64,000 nt of DNA from Shinella daejeonensis (GTDB lineage: Bacteria > Pseudomonadota > Alphaproteobacteria > Rhizobiales > Rhizobiaceae), in assembly GCF_024281235.1 (NCBI RefSeq), contig NZ_JAHWXY010000012.1:40936-104935 (forward strand), read 5' to 3'. The translations under genes were made by a program, and so were the position numbers. Below the pieces are notes generated by a model that did not search any database, had not been told where the DNA came from, and saw only the letters and a list, made by a program, of their open reading frames with translations. Of the stretch, positions 9,192 through 18,629 are shown piece after piece; the stretch's first letter is position 1; each line of letters starts with the position of its first letter.

Positions 9192-10400
9192 TCAGCGCGG
9201 CGCGTGCTCCTCCCCGCGCCAGCCGTCCAGATAGCTGACGCTCTCCACCCCGGTGAATTTCGCCATGCGGGCAAGCTCCGCCTCCAGCCGCGCCATGCGG
9301 CCGGCCGAGGCCCTCACCTTCGGCTCCCACCACAGCCGCCTGACGGCGAGCGTTCCGGCCCGGCGATCCGCCTTCATGTCGATACGCCCGACAAGCCGGT
9401 CGCCTTCCAGCAGCGGAAAGACATAATAGCCATATTGCCGTTGCGGGCCGGGCACGAAAATCTCGATACGGTAGGAGAAGCCGAACAGCCGCTCGGTGCG
9501 GTTGCGGTCGCGGATCAGTGGATCGAAGGGCGAGAGCACGCGAAGCCGGGCGGGCGGCGCGGGCGCCTCGCCGAAAACCTCCGGAAAGCCGGCAAACGCA
9601 TGCGCGGCGCGCGGCCTGCCGCCATCGGCCGGCGAAACGAGGACGGGACGCAGTTCCGCACGGTGGGCCTCCACCCAGGCCCGCGCCTCGCCGGGCGTCA
9701 CCAGATCCCAGAAGGCGGCGATCTCGCCATGGGTGGCGAAGCCCAGCCGCTCCAGCGCGCTGCGGCAGGCCCAGTCTATGAATCCGTCATGCCCGACATC
9801 CGGCGCATGATGGCGGGCCGGCAGCACGCGCTCCGTCAGATCGTAGACCTTCTGGAAATTCTCCCGCCGGGCGATCGCCACCTTGCCGGTGCGCCAGAGA
9901 TATTCGAGCGCCGTCTTGTTGGGATGCCAGTTCCACCATCCGCCGGATTGATGCCCGGCCGCCTTGAGGTCGCGCGACAGCACCGCGCCGCCGTTCCTGA
10001 TGCGCTCGAACGTTTCGTCGAAGGCCGACTCGAAACCCTCGCCGCGCCATTTGCGCCAGCGCTCGACGATCGCCGCCTCCTCGCGGCGGAAGCGGTGTTT
10101 CCAGTAACGGAAGAACGCGCTCGGAATGATCGACGCGTCATGCGTCCAGTTCTCGAAGAGATCGCCGTCGACCTCCAGCAGTTCGGCCAGATGCGCGCGG
10201 CGATAGGTCTGGTTGCGCGAAAACAGGATCTGGTGATGCGCCCGCTCGACAGTGGCGATACTGTCCACCTGCACGAAGCCGATGTCATGGATGAGACGCA
10301 GCAGGCCCGCCTTGTCGAGAGCCCCGCCGGGCGGCGCACTCAATCCCTGCCGGGCGAGGAAGATACGGCGGGCTTCGGCATTGGACAAAAGAATCGTCAT
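9192..10400 (-). CDS. YcaQ/AlkX-type winged-helix DNA glycosylase
   Basis: 402-aa member of the HTH_42 (AlkZ/YcaQ) superfamily, which unhooks alkylated bases and interstrand crosslinks. The segment GFVQVDSIATVERAHHQI contains Q44-V45-D46, the Q-phi-D catalytic signature of the YcaQ/AlkX branch (AlkZ has Q-phi-Q). Later blocks HDASIIP and LSPFDPLIRDRNRTERLFGF are also family features. The ATG at 10400 is chosen; upstream in-frame sequence shows no homology and overlaps the regulatory DNA. A LexA-like box at 10419-10433 suggests SOS control. Confidence 0.88.
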   Translation of the reverse strand: MTILLSNAEARRIFLARQGLSAPPGGALDKAGLLRLIHDIGFVQVDSIATVERAHHQILFSRNQTYRRAHLAELLEVDGDLFENWTHDASIIPSAFFRYWKHRFRREEAAIVERWRKWRGEGFESAFDETFERIRNGGAVLSRDLKAAGHQSGGWWNWHPNKTALEYLWRTGKVAIARRENFQKVYDLTERVLPARHHAPDVGHDGFIDWACRSALERLGFATHGEIAAFWDLVTPGEARAWVEAHRAELRPVLVSPADGGRPRAAHAFAGFPEVFGEAPAPPARLRVLSPFDPLIRDRNRTERLFGFSYRIEIFVPGPQRQYGYYVFPLLEGDRLVGRIDMKADRRAGTLAVRRLWWEPKVRASAGRMARLEAELARMAKFTGVESVSYLDGWRGEEHAPR

Positions 10401-10418
10401 CCCGGATGATAGGCATAT

Positions 10419-10433
10419 ATTCTTGTTTTGTTC
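10419..10433 (-). promoter_or_regulatory. LexA-like SOS box (one mismatch) before the YcaQ-type gene
   Basis: On the minus strand GAAC-AAAACAA-GAAT, against the alphaproteobacterial LexA consensus GAAC-N7-GAAC; only the last base differs. It ends 19 bases upstream of the start codon, where a repressor would block transcription or initiation. Confidence 0.5.
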
Positions 10434-10514
10434 CAGAGCTGCCGGCATCCCGCTCGCCCTTTTTCGGGCGGCAGGCGAACGCGGCCGAAGAAGGGCTGCC
10501 GGAAGCGCCGCGCA

Positions 10515-10553
10515 GAAAACCGCTTCACACCCTTCGCGCATTTGCTCTATAGC
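10515..10553 (+). repeat. Partial palindromic repeat acting as probable bioM promoter
   Basis: Aligns with the repeat at 8600-8652: GAAAACCGCTTC-R-CAC, 12 unrelated bases, then TGCT-Y-TATAG. Here TTCACA (10524-10529) and TATAGC (10548-10553) are 18 bases apart and look like -35 and -10 boxes about 35 bases before the bioM start. No TTATCTATAA-type BioR operator is seen here. Confidence 0.55.
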
Positions 10554-10586
10554 TCCCCCACCCTCTTAACCGGGATATCTGCCGCC

Positions 10587-11267
10587 TTGGATATCGTCTT
10601 CTCCGCCGCCACGATGCATTATGCCGGGCGCGTCGCCCTCCACCCGCTTTCGCTTTCGCTTTGCGAAAGGCGCATCGGCGTCGTGGGGCTCAACGGCTCC
10701 GGCAAGACGACCATGGCGCGGATGATCAACGGGCTGGTGAAGCCGACGGACGGACGGGTGACGGTCGACGGACTGGACACGATTACCGACGAGGACGCGG
10801 CGCGCGGGAAGACCGGCCTGATCTTCCAGAACCCGCAGCATCAGATGATTCTGCCGGTGCTTGCCGACGACATCGCCTTCGGGTTGAAGAACCGCGGCCT
10901 CGACAAGGTCGAGATCGAAAGCCGCACACAGGCGATTCTCGAACGCTTCGGCATCGCGCATCTGGCGCGCCGCCGCGTGCACGAGCTTTCCGGCGGCGAA
11001 AGCCAGCTCGGCGCGATCGCCAGTGTCCTGGTGACCGGACCGGAGCTTTTGATCCTCGACGAGCCGACCAACCAGCTCGACCTGAAAAACCGGGCGATGA
11101 TCGAACGCACGCTGGCCGCCCTGCCGGAGCAGGTGCTGGTCATCACCCACGATCTGCCGCTGCTGGACGGCTTCGACCGGGTGCTGGTGTTCCACGAGGG
11201 CCGGCTTGCCGCCGACGAGCGCCCGCAGACCGCAATTTCCGCCTACAAGCGGATCGCATCGTGCTGA
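10587..11267 (+). CDS. bioM: Biotin ECF transporter ATPase BioM
   Basis: 226-aa ABC ATPase that energises biotin uptake through BioY. Walker A is GLNGSGKTT, the Q-loop is IFQNPQHQM, the signature is LSGGE and Walker B is LLILDEPT, with the switch histidine in ITHD. I take the TTG at 10587 as start, giving LDIVFSAATMHYAGRV, the usual beta-strand opening; the first ATG (10614) would cut into the fold. It overlaps bioN by 7 bases, and the order bioM-bioN-bioY matches the rhizobial transporter operon. Confidence 0.9.
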   Translation: MDIVFSAATMHYAGRVALHPLSLSLCERRIGVVGLNGSGKTTMARMINGLVKPTDGRVTVDGLDTITDEDAARGKTGLIFQNPQHQMILPVLADDIAFGLKNRGLDKVEIESRTQAILERFGIAHLARRRVHELSGGESQLGAIASVLVTGPELLILDEPTNQLDLKNRAMIERTLAALPEQVLVITHDLPLLDGFDRVLVFHEGRLAADERPQTAISAYKRIASC

Positions 11268-11866
11268 ACGGGCTCGACATCGAGGGCGACAGCCTCCTGC
11301 ACCGCCTGCCGGTGCGGCTGAAGCTCGCGCTGCTTTTCGCGGCGGCGATCCTGCTTTTCCTGACCTCCGACCTGCGGTTCCTCCTGCCGGCGCTTTCGCT
11401 TGCGCTCGTCCTTCTGCTGTCCACCGGGCTCGGCCCGCGCGAGGCGTTCCGCCGGGTGCGATTCGTGCTCTTCACCGTGCTGCTGGTGGCGCTCGCCAAC
11501 TTCTTGTTCGTCTCGGCGGCCGAGGGAGCGGCCGTCTTCTGCCGGCTGGCGGCGCTCGTTCTGCTGGCCGCCGCCGTAACCGCCACGACCGGCATTTCCG
11601 CCTTCATGGACGAGATTACGCGGCTGCTTCTGCCCTTCGAGCGGCTGGGACTGGTGCGGGCGGCGGACGTCAGCCTCGCGGTCGGCCTCGTCATCCGTTT
11701 CGTGCCCGAGATCCTCGCCCGCTATGGCGAGATCGCCGCCGCCCACAAGGCGCGCGGCCTGCCGGTCCGGCCGCTGACACTGCTCATTCCGCTCATCATC
11801 CTGACGCTGAAGGACGCCGACACCATCGCCATGGCGATTGACGCACGCGGCTTTCGGCGGCATTGA
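11261..11866 (+). CDS. bioN: Biotin ECF transporter transmembrane protein BioN
   Basis: 201-aa T-component of the energy-coupling factor transporter, linking the BioM ATPase to BioY in the inner membrane. It has several hydrophobic helices (about 21-60, 67-120, 145-165, 180-195) and the CbiQ-family coupling segments AHKARGLPVRP and AIDARGFRR near the C-terminus. The GTG start at 11261 overlaps the bioM stop, implying translational coupling. Confidence 0.92.
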   Translation: MLNGLDIEGDSLLHRLPVRLKLALLFAAAILLFLTSDLRFLLPALSLALVLLLSTGLGPREAFRRVRFVLFTVLLVALANFLFVSAAEGAAVFCRLAALVLLAAAVTATTGISAFMDEITRLLLPFERLGLVRAADVSLAVGLVIRFVPEILARYGEIAAAHKARGLPVRPLTLLIPLIILTLKDADTIAMAIDARGFRRH

Positions 11867-11894
11867 ACGTCACCATCGACAAAGGGAACCCGAG

Positions 11895-12458
11895 ATGACC
11901 ACCAGAGACATCGTCCTCACCGCACTTTTCACCGCCATCATGATCGTTCTCGGCCTGATGCCGCCGGTGACGCTCGGCTTCATTCCCGTTCCCATCACCG
12001 CGCAGTCGCTCGGCGTCATGCTGGCCGGCGGCATTCTCGGCGCGCGGCGCGGCGCGGCCGCCATCGCGCTGCTGCTGCTCCTCGTCGCCATCGGCCTGCC
12101 GGTGCTTTCCGGCGGACGCGGCGGCCTCGGCGTCTTCGCCGGCCCGACGGCGGGTTACCTCGTCGGCTGGGTCGCCGGCGCCTATGTCTGCGGCCTCATC
12201 GCCGAACGTTTCGTGCGCGAGGGACAAAACGAGATCGCCCAGCTTGCCGCCTTCGTCGGAGCGGCGTTCATCGGCGGTATCGTCGTCGTCTACCTCTTCG
12301 GCCTCGCCTGGCTGAGCTACATGAGCGGCAACGCCTTCCTGCCGGCCGTCGTCGCCTCGGCCGCCTTCCTGCCCGGCGACCTGATCAAGGTCGCCATCGC
12401 AGCCCTTGCCGGCCGGGCGGTGCTCGCCGGCTACCCGCTGCTGCCGCATCGCGCATAG
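11895..12458 (+). CDS. bioY: Biotin transporter substrate-binding component BioY
   Basis: 187-aa integral membrane S-component that captures biotin. It has about six membrane helices and the family block FIPVPITAQSLGVMLAGGILG, then LPVLSGGRGGLGVFAGPTAGYLVGW near residues 70-95. It follows bioN by 28 bases and has GGGAACCCGAG upstream of the ATG. BioY can work alone but the adjacent bioM and bioN indicate a three-part transporter. Confidence 0.95.
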   Translation: MTTRDIVLTALFTAIMIVLGLMPPVTLGFIPVPITAQSLGVMLAGGILGARRGAAAIALLLLLVAIGLPVLSGGRGGLGVFAGPTAGYLVGWVAGAYVCGLIAERFVREGQNEIAQLAAFVGAAFIGGIVVVYLFGLAWLSYMSGNAFLPAVVASAAFLPGDLIKVAIAALAGRAVLAGYPLLPHRA

Positions 12459-12560
12459 GACGCAGCGGCAAGCGACCGGTCGCGCCTTGACTGTTGACAA
12501 GCCGGAGGGGGCCGGGCGTTTGCCGTGGACCTCACCGGCCGCAAAGGGTAGCCTTGGCGC

Positions 12561-13490
<930 letters not shown>

Positions 13491-13492
13491 TC

Positions 13493-13747
13493 ATGACCAA
13501 TCCCGCCCCCGCCCCCGATGTTTCCGCCCTCACCTTCGAACAGGCCGTCGAGGAACTGGAGAAGATCGTCGCGGCGCTGGAGCGCGGCGACGTGCCGCTC
13601 GATCGTTCCATCGAGATCTACGAACGCGGCGAGGCGCTGAAAAAGCATTGCGACGCGCTGCTTTCGGCCGCGGAAAGCCGCATCGAGAAAATCCGCCTCG
13701 ACCGGGCCGGCCAGCCGCAAGGCACGGAGCCGCTCGACGGCGCGTGA
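13493..13747 (+). CDS. xseB: Exodeoxyribonuclease VII small subunit
   Basis: 84-aa helical small subunit of exonuclease VII, which partners XseA in degrading single-stranded DNA. The core reads [41 protein letters not shown] in sense, with two helices forming a coiled coil. It is placed directly behind the deacetylase-fold gene, a common rhizobial pairing, and upstream of the dxs region. Confidence 0.95.
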   Translation: MTNPAPAPDVSALTFEQAVEELEKIVAALERGDVPLDRSIEIYERGEALKKHCDALLSAAESRIEKIRLDRAGQPQGTEPLDGA

Positions 13748-13840
13748 CGCGCCCGGCGACACACCGTCAACACCGGCGGCCTATCCACGCCCTTTTCCGC
13801 CCGCTAGCATGTGGCCATCGACAAACCACAGGAGAGCGCA

Positions 13841-14764
13841 ATGAGCTTCTTTCCCGGAAAAGACCCGCTGGCCGGCGATGCGGCGGCCTGCGACGCGCTG
13901 GAGCACCTGATCATTCCGCGCACCAGCGACATCGGCGGCTTCGAGGTGCGCCGCGCCCTGCCGACCGCCAGACGCCGCCTTGTCGGCCCCTTCATCTTCT
14001 TCGACCGCATGGGGCCGGCGCTGCTGCGCGCCGGCGAGGCGATCGACGTCAAGCCGCATCCCCATATCGGGCTTTCCACCGTCACCTATCTTTTCGACGG
14101 CGAGATCAAGCACCGCGACAGCCTCGGCACCGAGATGGTGATCCGGCCGGGCGACGTGAACCTGATGACGGCCGGCCGCGGCATCGTCCATTCCGAACGC
14201 TCGCCGGAGAACCTGCGCGGGCAGCCGCAATCGATCTCCGGCCTCCAGACCTGGCTGGCGCTGCCCGACAGCCATGAGGAAATGGCCCCGCTCTTCGCCC
14301 ATACGACGGCGCAGGAGCTGCCGGCCTTTTCGGCGGACGGCGTGACGGGACGCGTCATCATCGGCCGCTACGAGGGCCAGTCCTCGCCGGTCGCCGTGCC
14401 GACGGACACGCTCTATACCGACCTGCGGCTGGCGCCCGGCGCATCGGCGCCGCTTGCCGCCGACTGGGAGGAACGCGCCGTCTACGTGCTCTCCGGCAGC
14501 CTCGACGTCGCCGGCGACGTCTTTGCGGCCGACCGGCTGCTGGTCTTCCGCCCCGGTGACGACATCACCCTCAAGGCCGGCCCGGACGGCTGTCACATCA
14601 TGGTCTTCGGCGGCGCGGCGCTCGGCTCGAAACGCCATATCTGGTGGAATTTCGTATCCTCCTCCAAGGAGCGGATCGAGCAGGCGAAAGAGGAATGGCG
14701 CACCGGCCGTTTCGACATCGTTCCCGGCGACGAGGAGGAATTCGTGCCGCTTCCGGCCGGATGA
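13841..14764 (+). CDS. Pirin family protein
   Basis: 307-aa bicupin. The N-terminal cupin has the pirin metal site: KPHPHIGLSTVTYLFDGEI (two His), then KHRDS and GIVHSE (His and Glu). The C-terminal cupin includes RAVYVLSGSL. Some bacterial pirins are quercetinases or redox-sensing regulators; the role here is open. The ATG at 13841 follows AGGAG; an upstream in-frame GTG is less likely. Confidence 0.93.
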   Translation: MSFFPGKDPLAGDAAACDALEHLIIPRTSDIGGFEVRRALPTARRRLVGPFIFFDRMGPALLRAGEAIDVKPHPHIGLSTVTYLFDGEIKHRDSLGTEMVIRPGDVNLMTAGRGIVHSERSPENLRGQPQSISGLQTWLALPDSHEEMAPLFAHTTAQELPAFSADGVTGRVIIGRYEGQSSPVAVPTDTLYTDLRLAPGASAPLAADWEERAVYVLSGSLDVAGDVFAADRLLVFRPGDDITLKAGPDGCHIMVFGGAALGSKRHIWWNFVSSSKERIEQAKEEWRTGRFDIVPGDEEEFVPLPAG

Positions 14765-14827
14765 CCGTAAAAATGCCCGCCGGCTCTGCTTGAAGGCCGC
14801 AGGACGCCCTATCGGGAGGTGAAGGCG

Positions 14828-15289
14828 ATGGCGAGGAAGACGACGACAACGACGGGCAAGGGCAAGGGCAAGGCCGGGGCCGGAGAGGCCCCGGTCCTGC
14901 TGTCCGGCGGCAATCCGCAAATTCCCAAAGGGTACGGCGACGGGCCGGTGCAGGCCTATATCGCGGCGATGCCGGGCTGGAAAAGCGACGTCGGCCGCCG
15001 TCTCGACGCGCTGGTTGAAAAAACCGTGCCCGGCGTCCGCAAGGCGGTGAAGTGGAACTCGCCATTCTACGGCATTGCCGACGACAACTGGTTTTTGAGC
15101 CTGCATTGCTTCGCAAAATACATCAAGCTGGCGTTCTTTCGCGGTGCAGCGCTCGATCCGCCGCCGCCGGTCGCTTCCAAAACGGCGGAAACACGTTATT
15201 TCCATATTCATGAAGACGACACCTTCGATGAAGCCCGGCTGGCCGAATGGATCCGGCAGGCAAGCCGGCTTCCGGGCGAGCGCATGTGA
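14828..15289 (+). CDS. DUF1801 domain protein
   Basis: 153-aa cytoplasmic protein. After a low-complexity basic N-terminus (RKTTTTTGKGKGKAG), it carries a DUF1801/YdhG-type fold: YIAAMPGWKSDVGRRLDALVEK, then VRKAVKWNSPFYGI and CFAKYIKLAFFRG. Function is unknown. The ATG at 14828 has GGGAGG 8 bases upstream; an in-frame GTG at 14819 overlaps that site. Confidence 0.87.
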   Translation: MARKTTTTTGKGKGKAGAGEAPVLLSGGNPQIPKGYGDGPVQAYIAAMPGWKSDVGRRLDALVEKTVPGVRKAVKWNSPFYGIADDNWFLSLHCFAKYIKLAFFRGAALDPPPPVASKTAETRYFHIHEDDTFDEARLAEWIRQASRLPGERM

Positions 15290-15459
15290 CGGCGAAACGG
15301 GCGTTTGCATGGTATCAATCCGGCGAAATACGCTTTAGACTTGTCGAAACGGTTGAAATCACGCGCCGCATTCTGCATGTGACAGGAACGCGCGACCAAA
15401 GCCGCAAGCCCTGACCGCCTCCGCACCGGAGAACCCGGCCGCGGGCGTCAACATGAGGC

Positions 15460-17385
15460 ATGAGAGTGACACAAGCCCCCGCCACACCCCTGCTCGACAA
15501 GGTGCATTATCCCGCCGACCTGAAGAAGCTGGAGGACCGCGACCTGCCGCAACTTGCCGCCGAACTGCGCGCCGAGATGGTCGACGCGGTCTCGCGCACG
15601 GGCGGGCATCTGGGCGCCGGCCTCGGCGTGGTGGAACTTACCATCGCCATCCACAAGGTCTTCGACACGCCGCAAGACCGGCTGATCTTCGACGTCGGCC
15701 ACCAGTGCTATCCGCACAAGATCCTGACCGGCCGGCGCGACCGCATCCGCACGCTGCGCCAGGAAAACGGCCTTTCGGGCTTCACCCGCCGGGCCGAGAG
15801 CGAATACGACCCCTTCGGCGCGGCCCATTCCTCGACCTCGATCTCCGCCGGTCTCGGCATGGCGGTGGCGACCGATCTGGCCGGCGAAAACCGCAACGTC
15901 ATCGCGGTGATCGGCGACGGGGCGATGTCGGCCGGCATGGCCTATGAAGCGCTGAACAACGCCGGCGCGCTCGACGCGCGGCTCATCGTCATCCTCAACG
16001 ACAACGACATGTCGATCGCCCCGCCGACCGGGGCGATGAGCGCCTATCTGGCGCGGCTGGCCTCCGGCCGCACCTATATGGGTTTCCGGGAATTCGGCAA
16101 GAAGCTGACGGCCTATCTCGGCAAGACGGTCGACCGGGCGATCACCCGCGCCGTCGAACATGCGCGCGGCTATGTCACCGGCGGCACGCTGTTCGAGGAG
16201 ATGGGCTTCTACCACATCGGCCCGATCGACGGTCATTCCTTCGAGCACCTGCTTCCCGTGCTGCGCAACGTGCGCGACAATTCCAAAGGGCCGGTGCTGA
16301 TCCACGTCGTCACCCAGAAGGGCAAGGGCTATCCGCCGGCCGAAGCGGCGGCCGACAAATATCATGGCGTCAACACGTTCGACGTCATCACCGGCGCGCA
16401 GGCCAAGGCCAAGCCCAATGCGCCGGCCTATACCGCCGTCTTCGCCGATGCGCTGGTGCAGGAGGCCGGCTTCGACGAGAAGATCGTCGGCGTCACCGCC
16501 GCCATGCCGTCCGGCACCGGCCTCGACAAGCTCGCCAACGCCTATCCGATGCGCACCTTCGACGTCGGCATCGCCGAGCAGCATGCCGTGACCTTTGCCG
16601 CCGGCCTCGCCTCGGAGGGCTACAAGCCGTTCTGCGCGCTCTACTCCACCTTCCTGCAACGCGGCTACGACCAGGTCGTGCACGACGTGGCGATCCAGGG
16701 GCTGCCGGTGCGCTTTCCCATCGACCGCGCCGGCTTCGTCGGCGCGGACGGGCCGACGCACGCCGGCTCCTTCGACACGACCTATCTCGCCACCCTCCCC
16801 GGCTTCGTGGTGATGGCCGCCGCCGACGAGGCGGAACTGAAGCACATGGTGCGCACCGCCGCCGCCTATGACGAAGGCCCGATCTCCTTTCGCTATCCGC
16901 GCGGCGAAGGGGTCGGCGTCGAGATGCCGGAACGCGGCGAAATCCTCGAGATCGGCCGGGGCCGCATCATCCGGCAGGGCACCCGGGTCGCACTGCTCTC
17001 CTTCGGCACACGGCTTGCCGACTGTCTGCTGGCGGCCGAGGATCTCGATGCGGCGGGACTGTCGACGACCGTCGCCGACGCGCGTTTCGCCAAGCCGCTC
17101 GACCACGACCTGATCCGCCAGCTCGCCCGCCACCACGACGTGCTGATCACCATCGAGGAAGGCGCCATCGGCGGCTTTGGCAGCCATGTGCTGCAATTCC
17201 TCGCGCTCGAAGGGCTGCTCGATCAGGGATTGAAGGTGCGGCCGATGGTTCTGCCGGACCTCTGGATGGAACAGGCCAAGCCCGAGGCGATGTATGCCCG
17301 GGCCGGCCTCGACCGCGCCGGCATCGTTTCCACCGTCTTCCAGGCGCTCGGCCAGAAAGCGGTGGGCGTGGGCGCGGCAGGCTGA
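15460..17385 (+). CDS. dxs: 1-deoxy-D-xylulose-5-phosphate synthase
   Basis: 641-aa thiamine diphosphate enzyme joining pyruvate and glyceraldehyde 3-phosphate in the first step of the MEP isoprenoid pathway. TPP-site motifs are present: [36 protein letters not shown] with the Mg-binding N, and [18 protein letters not shown]. Length is normal. Another ATG at 15453 is out of frame. Together with ispE, ubiA and the polyprenyl synthase it supplies the ubiquinone precursors encoded elsewhere in the window. Confidence 0.97.
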   Translation: MRVTQAPATPLLDKVHYPADLKKLEDRDLPQLAAELRAEMVDAVSRTGGHLGAGLGVVELTIAIHKVFDTPQDRLIFDVGHQCYPHKILTGRRDRIRTLRQENGLSGFTRRAESEYDPFGAAHSSTSISAGLGMAVATDLAGENRNVIAVIGDGAMSAGMAYEALNNAGALDARLIVILNDNDMSIAPPTGAMSAYLARLASGRTYMGFREFGKKLTAYLGKTVDRAITRAVEHARGYVTGGTLFEEMGFYHIGPIDGHSFEHLLPVLRNVRDNSKGPVLIHVVTQKGKGYPPAEAAADKYHGVNTFDVITGAQAKAKPNAPAYTAVFADALVQEAGFDEKIVGVTAAMPSGTGLDKLANAYPMRTFDVGIAEQHAVTFAAGLASEGYKPFCALYSTFLQRGYDQVVHDVAIQGLPVRFPIDRAGFVGADGPTHAGSFDTTYLATLPGFVVMAAADEAELKHMVRTAAAYDEGPISFRYPRGEGVGVEMPERGEILEIGRGRIIRQGTRVALLSFGTRLADCLLAAEDLDAAGLSTTVADARFAKPLDHDLIRQLARHHDVLITIEEGAIGGFGSHVLQFLALEGLLDQGLKVRPMVLPDLWMEQAKPEAMYARAGLDRAGIVSTVFQALGQKAVGVGAAG

Positions 17386-17516
17386 GGCAGCGGACCAGGA
17401 GCGGCGGTCCTTCCGGCGTGGCCCACAGCAAGGGCCGCGCTCACCTTTCCTCAACCATGCCGCTTTGCGCGATCCTAACCACATCCCTTGGCTGTTGAGA
17501 AACCGGCGACCCCTAT

Positions 17517-17545
17517 CCTGTCGGCAACAACAAAAGGCCGACAGG
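17517..17545 (+). other. Hairpin directly before the Shine-Dalgarno of the 17556 gene
   Basis: Perfect 9-bp stem: CCTGTCGGC (17517-17525) with GCCGACAGG (17537-17545), loop of 11 bases. The right arm abuts GGGAAG, the ribosome site for the gene starting at 17556, so it could influence translation, or be a DNA operator. Confidence 0.4.
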
Positions 17546-17555
17546 GAAGAATTCC

Positions 17556-17831
17556 ATGCGTTTCGCCTCGCAGGCGGTGGCGGTCATCATGCTCGCCACC
17601 GCAACCATTCCGGCTTTTCCGGCGACCGCCGGCAAGCGGCCGGGCCACGACCCCGCCATCGAGGCGGCGGCGATCGCCATCCTGCAACGCAAGCTGCCCG
17701 AGATGCGGCCGTCGTTCGGCCTCGCGGGTGCGACGGTGGTCCGACGCGACCCGACGGGAAACAGCGGAGCCACCCTGCTGTTCAACGCCGGCGGGCGAAC
17801 ATCGCCACCGGCGCGCATCAACTGGCTGTGA
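17556..17831 (+). CDS. Small secreted hypothetical protein
   Basis: 91-aa protein not recognised. It starts with a plausible signal peptide (MRFASQAVAVIMLATATIPAFPATAGK, cleavage near AGK). The mature part contains a helix (IEAAAIAILQRKLPEMRPSFGLAGA) and no cysteine. GGGAAG 6 bases upstream supports the start. It lies alone between dxs and tlyA with a hairpin at its ribosome site. A chance frame cannot be excluded, though the signal peptide argues for a gene. Confidence 0.55.
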   Translation: MRFASQAVAVIMLATATIPAFPATAGKRPGHDPAIEAAAIAILQRKLPEMRPSFGLAGATVVRRDPTGNSGATLLFNAGGRTSPPARINWL

Positions 17832-17879
17832 GCCCGCATCGGCTCTTGCAAGCGGGCCTGCGAACCGTCATGAGAGGCG

Positions 17880-18629
17880 ATGCCTGACGCCAACACCTCC
17901 CGCCTCGACCAGCTTCTGCTTGCCGCCGGCCTCGTTTCCAGCCGTTCGCGGGCGCGCGACGCCATCCTGCGCGGCGCGGTCAGCGTGGACGGACGCGTCG
18001 TCACGCGGCCCGGCGCGACCTTTTCCATGAACGCAAAACTGGCCATCGACGATCCCGCACAGGCCTATGTGTCGCGCGCGGCGCTGAAGCTCGTCGCGGC
18101 CCTCGACGGCTTCGGCCTCGATCCGCGAGGGCTCGACTGTCTCGATATCGGCGCCTCCACCGGCGGCTTCACGCAGGTGCTGCTTGCGCGCGGGGCGCAC
18201 CATGTCGTCGCCGTGGATGTGGGCCATGACCAGCTTCACGGCTCGCTTCGCGACGATCCCCGCATCACGAGCCACGAGGGGCTGAACGCCCGGACGCTCG
18301 ACGCCTCCCATCTCAGCGGGCGGGAGATCGGCGCGGTGGTCTCGGACGTCTCCTTCATTTCGCTGAAGCTCGCCCTGCCGCCGGCGCTCACGCTTGCACG
18401 GCCGGGGGCGTTCTGCGCCCTGCTGGTAAAGCCGCAATTCGAGGCCGGCCGCGAGGCGATCAGCAAGGCAGGACTGCTGAAGGACCCGGAAAGCGCCCCT
18501 GCCGTCGCGGCGGAACTGGAACGCTGGCTGACACAGGACATCGGCTGGCGGAGCCTCGGGCTCCTCGCCTCGCCGATCGCCGGCGGCGACGGCAATGTCG
18601 AATTTCTTCTCGGAGGCCGCAAGCCATGA
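17880..18629 (+). CDS. tlyA: TlyA family rRNA 2'-O-methyltransferase / hemolysin-like protein
   Basis: 249-aa protein with an N-terminal S4 RNA-binding domain (RLDQLLLAAGLVSSRSRARDAI, residues 7-65) and a C-terminal FtsJ-type methyltransferase. The SAM motif is DIGASTGGFTQVLL. The K-D-K-E tetrad is visible as SRAALKL, VSDVSF, LLVKPQFE and GNVEFLL. Family members 2'-O-methylate rRNA. It overlaps the next gene by four bases (ATGA), so the two RNA methyltransferases form one unit. Confidence 0.95.
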   Translation: MPDANTSRLDQLLLAAGLVSSRSRARDAILRGAVSVDGRVVTRPGATFSMNAKLAIDDPAQAYVSRAALKLVAALDGFGLDPRGLDCLDIGASTGGFTQVLLARGAHHVVAVDVGHDQLHGSLRDDPRITSHEGLNARTLDASHLSGREIGAVVSDVSFISLKLALPPALTLARPGAFCALLVKPQFEAGREAISKAGLLKDPESAPAVAAELERWLTQDIGWRSLGLLASPIAGGDGNVEFLLGGRKP

